Shown here one piece after another: positions 56,178 to 64,000 of a DNA stretch of 64,000 bases (positions are counted from its first letter, which is position 1; every line of letters begins with the position of its first letter). The stretch is from NCBI RefSeq assembly GCF_958450345.1, contig NC_088781.1, positions 72,241,240 through 72,305,239 of the forward strand, written 5' to 3'. The notes beneath the pieces are model-generated. The model had not been told where the DNA came from and made no database searches. It worked only from the letters and a program-made list of their open reading frames with translations. The position numbers and the translations under genes were made by a program. The DNA comes from Calliphora vicina. Taxonomy: Eukaryota; Arthropoda; Insecta; Diptera; Calliphoridae.

Positions 56178-57813
56178 CACATCTGCTCAAAATAATAGAT
56201 ACACCTAATTGGAAAAAATTTAAATGGCGGTAACATTGAAAATTTCCTCGCAAGCGTTAAGAATACATCATATTATTAAAATTTCTAAGTCAAAAATCTG
56301 GCAACTATTTGCTTTCATGTTGATTTTTAAAAACGAATTTATTTGAATTACAAAAAATTATTTGCTCATAAAAATAGATACACATCAGTAATTTGTAATT
56401 TGTTTATATACAATTTTTTTTTTGTGCAATTTTTTGTTCCTATTTACGTGAAACAGTAAGTATAATTTAAATTTTAGCAACAATTTTATAAAAAATAGGA
56501 CTCTTTTGAAGAAAATGGGACGAAATCATCATTGTACCGAAGATGAGAAAAAAATTGTTCAAACGATGAGAAATCAAGGAAAATCATTACCGGAAATAGC
56601 AGAGCATAGGAAGATCTTTACATTTTGTCCAAAATGCTTTATCTAAAAAACAAAAAAGAGAAACTCGCGGTAGACCAAAGAAAACCAGTCCAGAAACAGA
56701 TAGGCGGATCGTCCTTATGGTTAAAAAAGACCCTTTCATATCATCGAAAGCTATTTCTGCGGAGCTATGTAACGAAATCAGTCCACAAACAGTTCGTCGT
56801 CGTCTTTTACAAGCTAAATTGCCGGGAAGAATTGCCAGAAAAGTGCCACTAATGCGCCAAAAAAATATCAAGACAAGATTAGAATTTGCTAAAGAGCACT
56901 TACAATGGTCCGGGTGTGAAGGCGAAAAAAAATGGAGAAATATTTTATGGAGCGACGAAACAAAAATAAATTTGTTTGGAAACGACTGCCAAAGAAATGT
57001 ACGCCGACCAAAAGGAAAAGAATTCCACGTTAAATTTACAAAAAAGACGGTAAAACATGGCGGGGGAAACATAATGGTTTGGGGTTGCTTTTCATGGAAT
57101 GGTGTTGGTCCGATATTCCGAATAGAAGATACCATGAATGCTAGTGGGTATAGAGACATATTGGAAAACGTAATGCTTCCATATGCATCGGAAAATATGC
57201 CATTAATATGGACATTCCAGCAGGACAACGACCCAAAACATAGTTCAAGATTAGTTAAAAACTGGTTCTTGGAGAATAACGTACCTGTTTTAAGCTGGCC
57301 CAGCCAATCCCCTGATTTAAACCCAATAGAAAACTTGTGGAGTGAATTAAAGATAAGGCTTTCGAAGGAAGTTTTCAAAAATAAAGACGATTTATGGGAG
57401 AAAACGCAAAAAATATGGTACGAGATTCCATTGGAGAAGTGTCAGAACTTGATATCCAGTATGCCTAGAAGAGTGGAGAAAGTTTTACAAAACAAAGGTG
57501 GATATACTGGATACTAGCTTTACTTTAATAATAAACTAATTTTTTTAAGATAAAATTTATTAGCTTTTGTTTAATAAGAATTTTTAAAAATGTATCTATT
57601 ATTATGAGCACCAAATTTTTCGAAATTTAAGAAATTTAATTTACTTTATAATATTTATTATTAATTATGAAATATTTTGTTTTTGTTTTTTACTCTCCTT
57701 TTAACTATAAATAAAAATCGACTGAATTTTTTTTATAATTTTACAATATACCATTATTTTTTTTCGTTTTTAAAAAATAAATTTTGGTGTATCTATTATT
57801 TTGAGCAGATGTG
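56178..57813 (+). mobile_element. Tc1/mariner-type element, copy 2
   Basis: Ends 'cacatctgctcaaaataata' and inverse, TA on both sides. 1636 bp. Confidence 0.96.
56514..57517 (+). pseudogene. Tc1-type DD34E transposase, copy 2 (one frameshift)
   Basis: From 56717 the frame is open for 266 codons: VKKDPFISSKAISAELC, 'LWSDETKIN', 'FQQDNDPKH', 'LNPIENLW', to 'NKGGYTGY'. The N-terminal helix-turn-helix part (from 56514, MGRNHHCTEDEKK) is shifted by a 2-bp loss near 56602, where copy 1 has 'gcaaagagc'. Copy 2 retains the 4 bp missing in copy 1. Everything from the second helix-turn-helix onward is intact. Confidence 0.93.
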
Positions 57814-58018
57814 TATTTATTTGGAAAAAATTTAATTTGAATTGAATATTTCACAAAAAAAAGTAAATACACAAAAATTTTTTTAATTAATTTATTTTTG
57901 TCTTAGACTTTCGTTTTGTTTTTTTTCTAATTTTCTTTTGTTTGACGTTATAGGGAATGTATAATTGAGAACGTACTTTTTAATAATTGTACCTTGCTTG
58001 TTCTGCCATGGGTACAAC

Positions 58019-58313
58019 TAAGGCGAATTTATACAAGGTGGTGGTAGTTCTACAAAAACAACAAATGGTCTTAACAAATGTCAAAAAACAGAAATTAAAA
58101 ATTTAACAAATATGTATTAAATCTAAATATAGTGTATATAATTTAATAGTGAGGGCTTTACTTATTTATGCAAAATATAAATATTTTGTTAATTAGCTTA
58201 GAATATGTAGATATTGAAGTATAAAAACAAGCTTTGACAGATGTTAGAACCAAACAAGCGAAAAAAGAGTAATCAGCTGATTGACTGACTCCACCTTGTA
58301 TAAATTCGCCTTG
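58019..58313. mobile_element. CAAGGCG-type MITE
   Basis: 'taaggcgaatttatacaagg' / 'ccttgtataaattcgccttg' with duplication 'ggtacaac' (58011-58018, 58314-58321). The right half recurs at 63690-63893. Confidence 0.9.
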
Positions 58314-58897
58314 GGTACAACTAGAGGCGCAACTGAGAGTAAGCTGAGAGTAACAATAATTACTCTCTTCACACGTACTTGTGATATGTGAATTCAACAT
58401 ACTTGTGAGAGAAATTAACACATCAGAATACTTGTGATATGAGAATTCAACATACTTGTGAGAGAATTATACACATAAAAATACTTGAAATTTTAACTTC
58501 GATATTCCAATTAAATAGAGACCGAACCACTTTATTACACTTCTACACAATATTTCGCATTTTTTTTAATACATTTCAGGACACTTTTTTGCCGAAACAC
58601 GTTAATTTTGCTCAAACGAAAAAAAATATTTTTTATTAATTTTTGACACTTAATTTTATTTGTGGTGGAATTTAATTTATAGAACAGTTTCAATTTTTGG
58701 CATTAGAAATAGAAGAAAATTCTCATGACTTAGGTTTTTGACAACAGACTTAGGTTTTCTCCCTCTCAGTAACGCTTCTATGGATATATTATTCTATGGC
58801 TACTACTTTCTTTATACAAATCTATGTCCAAATCACACTGATGATATTTTTGTTATAATATACGCGGTGACCTACTTATTGTCGGAACCATCTAGTG

Positions 58898-59082
58898 CCA
58901 TGGTAGGCGTTCATATTGTTGAGGTTACGATGATTTTCGTCAAACAACCCGAATGTGAACAAAAGAGCGTAATAGAGCGTAAAAATACACACAATTCATT
59001 CAGTTTCTTGATGTTGTTGTGGATATTTTATTTTTTACCCAAAAGAGCACACAAATTAAATGCCTCTTTTTGCGTACCACTG
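58898..59082 (-). mobile_element. MITE family E, reverse copy
   Basis: 'ccatggtaggcg' to 'gcgtaccactg', flanked by 'atctagtg' and 'atctaatg' (7 of 8). Confidence 0.8.
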
Positions 59083-59353
59083 ATCTAATGTATTGAGAAA
59101 CTAAAGCAAGATTTATCTATATCTTTTGAAATATAAGATTATGGAATCCTGAAATTTTTTCTTGGTATGAAAATCCAACATAGTGAAAAAAAATTTTAAT
59201 ATCTCAAGAAAAATAAATTTATCTCACAAAATTATATGAACTTTTAGTTTTAACACTCTTCCGTATTTGAACTAAATTAAGAAAAAAAGAATTCATACAT
59301 TGTACCTATGTATTTCAAAGCCATCCGTACAAAAAACATAATTTATTAAAGTA
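59083..59353. other. Unassigned AT-rich intronic DNA
   Basis: Nothing recognised. Confidence 0.3.
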
Positions 59354-59629
59354 CTAGCTGTCCCGACAAACATTGTTCTGTCATAGCTCACACAAAGTTT
59401 GAAGACTCCCACTATAATAGTACTCCAGATATTCAATAATAAATGTTTATTTCGTATGGGAGGTACCACGGCCATTGTACCTAATAGGTCAATTGTGAAT
59501 CTAAACCATCCAGGGACCCACTCAAACACACACACAAAATGTCATCGAAATCGGCCCAGCCGTTAAGGAGGAGTTCAGTTACCAACACACGTACAGAAGA
59601 ATTATATATATAAAGATAACTCAAATAAA
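59354..59629 (+). repeat. 'actagctgtcccgacaaac' dispersed repeat
   Basis: Begins 'actagctgtcccgacaaac', has 'atcgaaatcggcccagcc' and ends 'atatatataaagata'. I recall this arrangement as a common interspersed repeat (LINE 3'-end-like) of insect genomes. Single copy here. Confidence 0.55.
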
Positions 59630-59702
59630 ATTAATATTAAATAAATATGTATGTACATGTGTTTTATTTACACGTGTATCTGAATATTTTTATTCTTTTC
59701 AG

Positions 59703-60156
59703 GTTGGTGTCACTACCGACGAGATCGACAGATTTGTTCATGACAAAATTATTTCAGCAAAGGCATACCCGTCACCTCTTCGTTACGCCGGTTTTCCAAA
59801 ATCGATATGCACATCTGTCAATAATGTTGCATGTCATGGCATACCTGATGATAGGCCGTTGCAAGATGGCGACATTATAAATGTTGATATAACAGTCTTC
59901 TTGAAGGGCTTTCACGGAGACTGCTCAAAGACTTTTATAGTGGGCAATGTGGATGAGCGAGGACACTACTTGGTTAAGAAAACTGAAGAGTGTCTTCTGA
60001 GCTGTATAAGATTATGTAAACCCAATGTGGAATTCAATAATATTGGAAACTTTGTACATACATTTTGTAAACAATCTGGTTTAAACACAATTCCCGCATT
60101 TATTGGTCATGGCATTGGAAGTTATTTTCATGGCCCCCCTGAAATATTACACTTCA
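59703..60156 (+). CDS. METAP1D: Methionine aminopeptidase 1D, exon B (catalytic core)
   Basis: Continues exon A: VGVTTDEIDRFVHDKIISAK, 'YPSPLRYAGFPKSICTSVNN', then 'CHGIPDDRPLQDGDI' with the substrate His. The first two metal ligands are in 'NVDITVFLKGFHGDCSKTF' (Asp of VDIT and Asp of HGDC). The third, His, is in 'FIGHGIGSYFHGPPE'. Acceptor 'ttcttttcag'; donor 'ttca|gtatgt'. All residues required for a di-metal MetAP are present, so the gene looks functional despite its huge preceding intron. Confidence 0.95.
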
Positions 60157-60210
60157 GTATGTTATATCTACAAATTATTATTAAGATACTTTAGAATTTT
60201 TTTTTTTTAG

Positions 60211-60407
60211 AAAATAAATTGCCGGGAAAGATGCTTGCTGGTATGACATTCACTATAGAACCTATATTAACATTGGGAGGACCTGATATTGAAATTCAAG
60301 AAGATGGTTGGACAGCAATAAGTGTTGATGGAGCAAGAAGTGCTCAATTTGAACATACCATTCTTATCACGGAATCTAGTCATGAAATTTTAACACTACC
60401 CGATTAA
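60211..60407 (+). CDS. METAP1D: Methionine aminopeptidase 1D, last exon
   Basis: Acceptor after a T-run ('tttttttag'), 54-bp intron. Encodes NKLPGKMLAGMTFTIEPILT ... 'DGWTAISVDGARSAQFEHTI', carrying the last two metal-ligand Glu residues (TIEP and FEHT), and stops after EILTLPD. This completes the Asp-Asp-His-Glu-Glu set. Length and end match the family. Confidence 0.95.
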
Positions 60408-60418
60408 AAGTTTAACAT

Positions 60419-60424
60419 AATAAA
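60419..60424 (+). terminator. METAP1D polyadenylation signal
   Basis: 'aataaa' 12 bp after the METAP1D stop codon; the 3' UTR must be very short because Bug22 ends on the other strand at 60492. Confidence 0.6.
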
Positions 60425-60491
60425 AGATGTGAAAAAATTTAATTTGTTATTTTTGATATAATGTCAATATAGAAAATTAATTAGTTTTTTT

Positions 60492-61169
60492 TTAACTGCA
60501 AATAGCCTGGGCCGTAGTTTTTTGAACCGGTTTTTGAATTGGCAGAAACAATTTAAATTCTGGCGGTAATTCATCTTCAGAATAAAGACGATCGGAGAAA
60601 TAAACTCGCCGAATGCGGCAATTTGCATGTATTTGTACTCTCAATGTTTCGACGTAATTGGTACCATACGCCCTTCTCGTAAAATCAGATAGATTGAATT
60701 GAATTTGATTCCACCCTTCATCTAATCGCATGGGCATTGTGCAAATAAATGGTTTAACACGTGTCGTTGACTGATAGTTGCTTGCTCTAAAACGTCTCCT
60801 GACGTTTTTATCATCCAATACCTATAATTGAAATATATGTCCAAGAAAATAAACGTTTAGATATGCAATTAATAAACTGCATCTGTACATTACCTGAACT
60901 TCAAATGTGAAATATTTTTTCATATTTTTTATAATCATTACCAAAAATGGCAATTTTATACCCAAAGTTTTTTTTGGATCCGCCGGGCATGTTATGAATG
61001 TCGTACTCACATTAGTTCCAACTATTTCGAGGACTAAGCTTTGTATGTCGTTGTCTGTGATACGCTTAATGTGGCCATTTCTTACTTTTTTGTCCCATAT
61101 TTGCAGAGGTTTACTTCCAATGCTGTATAATATTGATAAAAATCCAGACTGGAAAGTGTTCTTAAACAT
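60492..61169 (-). CDS. Bug22: Bug22 / CFAP20 cilia- and flagella-associated protein
   Basis: Two exons, 61169-60894 and 60821-60492, split by a 72-bp intron (donor 'cag|gtaatg', acceptor 'attatag|gtattg'), about 201 aa. It starts MFKNTFQSGFLSILYSIGSK and continues 'PLQIWDKKVRNGHIKRI', 'CPADPKKTLGIKLPFL', 'MPMRLDEGWNQIQFNLSDF', 'RIRRVYFSDRLYSEDELP', the almost invariant DUF667/CFAP20 protein. CFAP20 is an axonemal inner-junction protein; fly Bug22 supports sperm and sensory cilia. The start is Met 61169, not the upstream in-frame ATG at 61187, because family proteins begin MFKNTFQ. Convergent with METAP1D. Confidence 0.97.
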
Positions 61170-61372
61170 AATATTTATCCAACACAATAATTTAAAAAAA
61201 TTTAATATCCAAATGGCTTTTTGCGTTTACTTCAAAAAAATTAAAACAATTTCATATAAAAAAAATAGACTTTGTTTATGTCAATAATTACAATAACAAT
61301 AAGCGTTACCAAGGAATTAATAAGGTATGTGCAACTCTACAACAACAAAAGCAAAAAAATATACCAGGGCAC
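61170..61372. other. Bug22 upstream region
   Basis: About 200 bp between the Bug22 start and the hAT element, so the promoter is probably here. No TATA box is clearly assignable. Confidence 0.4.
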
Positions 61373-63275
61373 CACTGTTGCCAGATTTGCCGATTTATCG
61401 GCATTTTGGTGATTTTTGATTGTAAAAATGGTAAAGTGCGATTTGCCGATTTTAGTCCTCAAAATGACATTTTATGAAAAGTCTATATTTACATCAGGTT
61501 TTCATATATTTACAGCCGTATTTATAACCAAAATTTAGCATGGATTTAACATACAAGTTATTTATAATGTATTCCTTATCCACTCGCTAAACGCATGTTA
61601 ACGAACGATCAAAGACTTGCTAAGTCTTTAATCAACAGCTGTTTTGTGTCAAAGTAAATTTGTATATAAACATATTATAAAAGTTTTGTGTGGGAAAAAA
61701 GTAAATTATTTATTATATTATTATTATTTATTAAATTATATTTATTTATACTTCTTGAAACATTTAAAAATTTGAGGGAAACAAGTTAAATATAAATGTC
61801 AAGAAATACATCAGAGTTGATTTTTTTTTCATTTTTTTTAAATAGTTGGCAATACATCACACTTTTCAGAGTTGATTTTCATATAAATTATTGACAGAAA
61901 AAAGTGCATTATAAATAAACTCTTTGCTAACTTTCTGCTAAGCTTAATCGGTCTGCTAGTTAGCAGATCGTTGTGTGCGATGTATACACAGTGGCTAATT
62001 TTTCGTTATAGATACGGCCGTTAATCATTTAATTAACAAATATAATAAATACAAACTGAACCATAATGGTTTTCGTAAGATAGAAGATATATAAAAATGT
62101 AATCGGAGTCTAATGAGCTTAAATTACTTGATTTTAATAATTTAGTGAATCAAAATGAAAAATGTTTGTTATATTTTGGAAAAAAAATTGTGAAATTTTT
62201 AATTTTTATTTTTAGCCGCGCCATTGCGGAACGAATAGTTGGCCTAGACAAATTAATAACAAAATTAAATCGTTTATACAAACAGTTACTTGAAGGATAT
62301 AAACCTACTTGATTTTTTCGAAATTGACATATATGTAGTTGGTTCGAATATCGCATATGTCTTTGGAATGTCTTTGAAATCCATTTCATATGATATATGA
62401 ATTGTTTATGTACATGACTTAGTATACATAGGTAAGTCAGGCTTTTTGTGGAAATATGAAAAATACAAACTGAATTATAAACTTATATATGCCTTTACCA
62501 CTCACGGTGAAGATTATAAAAATATTTAATTTTTGTATGCAAATATTAAATAATTCCTATTATATAAATCTATTTTACAACATTAATTGTTTAAATATGT
62601 GAATTCTTTATTGGATTATTAGTTTTTTTTTTCTAAAAAACTGAAAAATTTCACAAAAGAGTAGCGGCCGTATCTATAACGAAAAATTAGCCACTGTGTA
62701 TACATCGCACACAACGATCTGCTAACTAGCAGACCGATTAAGCTTAGCAGAAAGTTAGCAAAGAGTTTATTTATAATGCACTTTTTTTTGTCAATAATTT
62801 ATATGAAAATCAACTCTGAAAAGTGTGATGTATTGCCAACTATTTAAAAAAAAATGAAAAAAAATCAACTCTGATGTATTTCTTGACATTTATATTTAAC
62901 TTGTTTCCCTCAAATTTTGAATGTTTCAAGAAGTATAAATAAATATAATTTAATAAATAATAATAATATAATAAATAATTTACTTTTTTCCCACACAAAA
63001 CTTTTATAATATGTTTATATACAAATTTACTTTGACACAAAACAGCTGTTGATTAAAGACTTAGCAAGTCTTTGATCGTTCGTTAACATGCGTTTAGCGA
63101 GTGGATAAGGAATACATTATAAATAACTTGTATGTTAAATCCATGCTAAATTTTGGTTATAAATACGGCTGTAGGTATTTTTATTTTTTCCGATTTTTTG
63201 ACGATTTCAAATATATTTTGCCGATTTTTCAGTCCAATTTTGACGATTTTATACTAAAATTATCTGGCAACAGTG
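61373..63275. mobile_element. hAT-type element ('cactgttgccagat') hosting a foldback element
   Basis: Ends 'cactgttgccagat' / 'atctggcaacagtg', perfect duplication 'cagggcac' (61365-61372, 63276-63283). Only about 250 bp are its own DNA ('tgccgatttt' motifs); the rest is the foldback insert. Confidence 0.9.
61513..63171. mobile_element. Foldback element with about 530-bp inverted arms
   Basis: Arms 61513-62030 and about 62655-63171 are inverse complements, beginning 'cagccgtatttataac' and flanked by TA on both sides, suggesting Tc1/mariner-type integration. The arms include 'cttgctaagtctttaatcaa' and 'tgctaactttctgctaag'. The 620-bp centre has a mini-me 3' end relic (62465-62525). No transposase. 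Confidence 0.85.
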
Positions 63276-63280
63276 CAGGG

Positions 63281-63672
63281 CACACTAAGAAAGGTGACTG
63301 CAACAATACAAAAACAACAGGTACTTTGTTTTTGTTAAAAAGTAGGTAAACTGTCAAAGTTGCTTGTTGTTGTTTTTGGGTTTGTTGTATTTTTCGCCAC
63401 AACAACCACAAGTGAATTGACAATTCAAACCAAGGCGTATTTAACAAGGTGACAGCAGTGGCGAATTGAAATAAATACAGGCGAATTCACTTATTTTTTA
63501 TATATAGAGTTTTACATACGGGCGAATATTTTTTATATATGTAGTTTGACATTTGTGCGTGCTATTTCTATAATCAGCTGTGCTGCCGATGGCACCTTAT
63601 TAAATGCACCTTGATTCAAACTGAATAAATAAAATAATCAGCTGTTTCATCGCAGTCACCTATCTAAGTGTG
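63281..63672. mobile_element. MITE ('cacactaagaaaggtgac') interrupted by family A
   Basis: Ends 'cacactaagaaaggtgac' / 'gtcacctatctaagtgtg', with the CAAGGCG-group core 'ttttcgccacaacaacc'. Family A is inserted at 63431-63613. Confidence 0.8.
63431..63613 (+). mobile_element. MITE family A, complete
   Basis: 183 bp between 'attcaaac' repeats (63423-63430, 63614-63621). Confidence 0.93.
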
Positions 63673-63689
63673 CCCAGAACTATACCAAA

Positions 63690-63893
63690 AAACCAAAATG
63701 AAAAATTAAACAAATAATTATTTAAACTTAATATAGTGTAGATAATTGAATAGTGAGGGCTTTACTTATTTATGTAAACAATAAATATTTTGTTAATAAG
63801 CTTAGAATATGTAGATATTTAAATATAAAAACAAGCTTTGACAGTTGTTAAAACCAAAAAGCGAAAAAAAATTATCAGCTGTTTGACTGACTC
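63690..63893 (+). repeat. Right half of the MITE seen at 58019-58313
   Basis: 'gtgagggctttacttattta' and 'acaagctttgaca' recur as at 58150-58290; the ends are degraded. Confidence 0.75.
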
Positions 63894-63902
63894 CAGGGTA
63901 GG

Positions 63903-64000
63903 CAAGGCGTATTTAACAAGGTGACAGCAGTGGCGAATTGAAATAAATACCTGTGAATTCACTTTTTTTTTATATATAGAGTTTGACATACGGGCTTAAT
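63903..64000 (+). mobile_element. MITE family A, cut by the window end
   Basis: Starts 'caaggcgtatttaacaagg' and follows the family to the last base. Confidence 0.85.

Larger units (their letters stand above)
56039..58010. mobile_element. P-type terminal-repeat element ('catggtagaac') hosting a Tc1 copy
   Basis: About 30-bp inverted ends: 'catggtagaaccaaccaggt' / inverse of 'catggcagaacaagcaaggt', followed on both sides by 'acaattatta'. Duplication 'ggtacaac' (56031-56038, 58011-58018). Without the Tc1 insert it is about 330 bp. Long TIR, CATG start and 8-bp duplication resemble P elements. Confidence 0.8.
52724..58798. mobile_element. Composite family D / P-type island with outer 8-bp duplication
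   Basis: The outer flanks 'gctactac' (52716-52723, 58799-58806) are identical. The outermost ends are 'catagaataatatatcc' and its inverse, both family D termini. Inside are further family D ends (about 52848, 54297, 55032) and nested hAT, P-like, Tc1 and MITE insertions listed separately. Confidence 0.75.
35322..59702 (+). other. 24.4-kb METAP1D intron
   Basis: Donor 'gtatgttttt' at 35322, acceptor 'ttttattcttttcag' ending 59702; the reading frame continues in phase 0 across it. Nearly all of its recognisable content is transposons and satellite. Confidence 0.88.

Noticed and set aside
59293..59535. 80-codon minus-strand frame near METAP1D exon B
   Set aside because: Falls inside a dispersed insect repeat and has no recognisable domain.

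Overview
This window is nuclear DNA from a higher fly, most likely a calyptrate (blowfly or house-fly type). It is AT-rich and intron-containing. It carries many copies of a mini-me/DINE-like repeat ('ctatattcggctgtgccgaa' ... 'gaagggtataaaaa', with a GACA/GTCY microsatellite) that I associate with flies. The three recognisable host loci are METAP1D, Bug22/CFAP20 and a WDR44-like fragment, and their proteins look dipteran. Species assignment is inference; no search was run. I saw no rRNA, tRNA or CRISPR.

Host genes. METAP1D (mitochondrial methionine aminopeptidase) lies on + with exons at 35137-35321, 59703-60156 and 60211-60407; its first exon(s) are upstream and not found. Bug22/CFAP20 (ciliary/axonemal protein) is complete on - (60492-61169, two exons) and meets METAP1D tail to tail about 85 bp away. 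A broken WDR44-like fragment (15856-16206) and two spliced but 5'-truncated exons of an unrecognised gene (11577-12243) lie upstream on +.

Nearly everything else is transposable elements, many nested to several levels. From left to right: a Transib (RAG1-related) transposase pseudogene between long inverted arms, with a hAT inserted in one arm (1-4726); a minus-strand solo LTR split by a mini-me element that is itself split by a truncated LINE (6236-9407); a C48-protease-like ORF (9426-9896); a P-superfamily element reduced to a THAP-domain ORF (14671-15409); a LINE ORF1 with a DUF4780-like domain and two nested inserts (18.8-20.9 kb); a full-length Jockey-type LINE with both ORFs open and perfect target duplications (22835-27676), sitting inside an older RNase H-bearing LINE; a PIF/Harbinger element (29716-31188); and a dense field of small hAT-type MITEs (31.4-34.9 kb).

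The 24.4-kb METAP1D intron (35322-59702) holds two Tc1-type DD34E elements with different frameshifts, a copia relic, a 3-kb 31-bp satellite array inside a mini-me-like element, and a 605-bp tandem duplication. It also holds two pile-ups in which successive transposons entered the same 8-bp target: 'atttaaac' at 44.6-50.8 kb and 'ggtacaac' at 55.0-58.3 kb. To the right of Bug22 lies a hAT element carrying a long-armed foldback element (61373-63275) and more MITEs.

Many element boundaries rest on direct evidence: terminal inverted repeats plus matching 8-bp (hAT/P type), 3-bp (Harbinger type) or TA (Tc1 type) duplications read from the sequence. Superfamily names based only on termini are inference.
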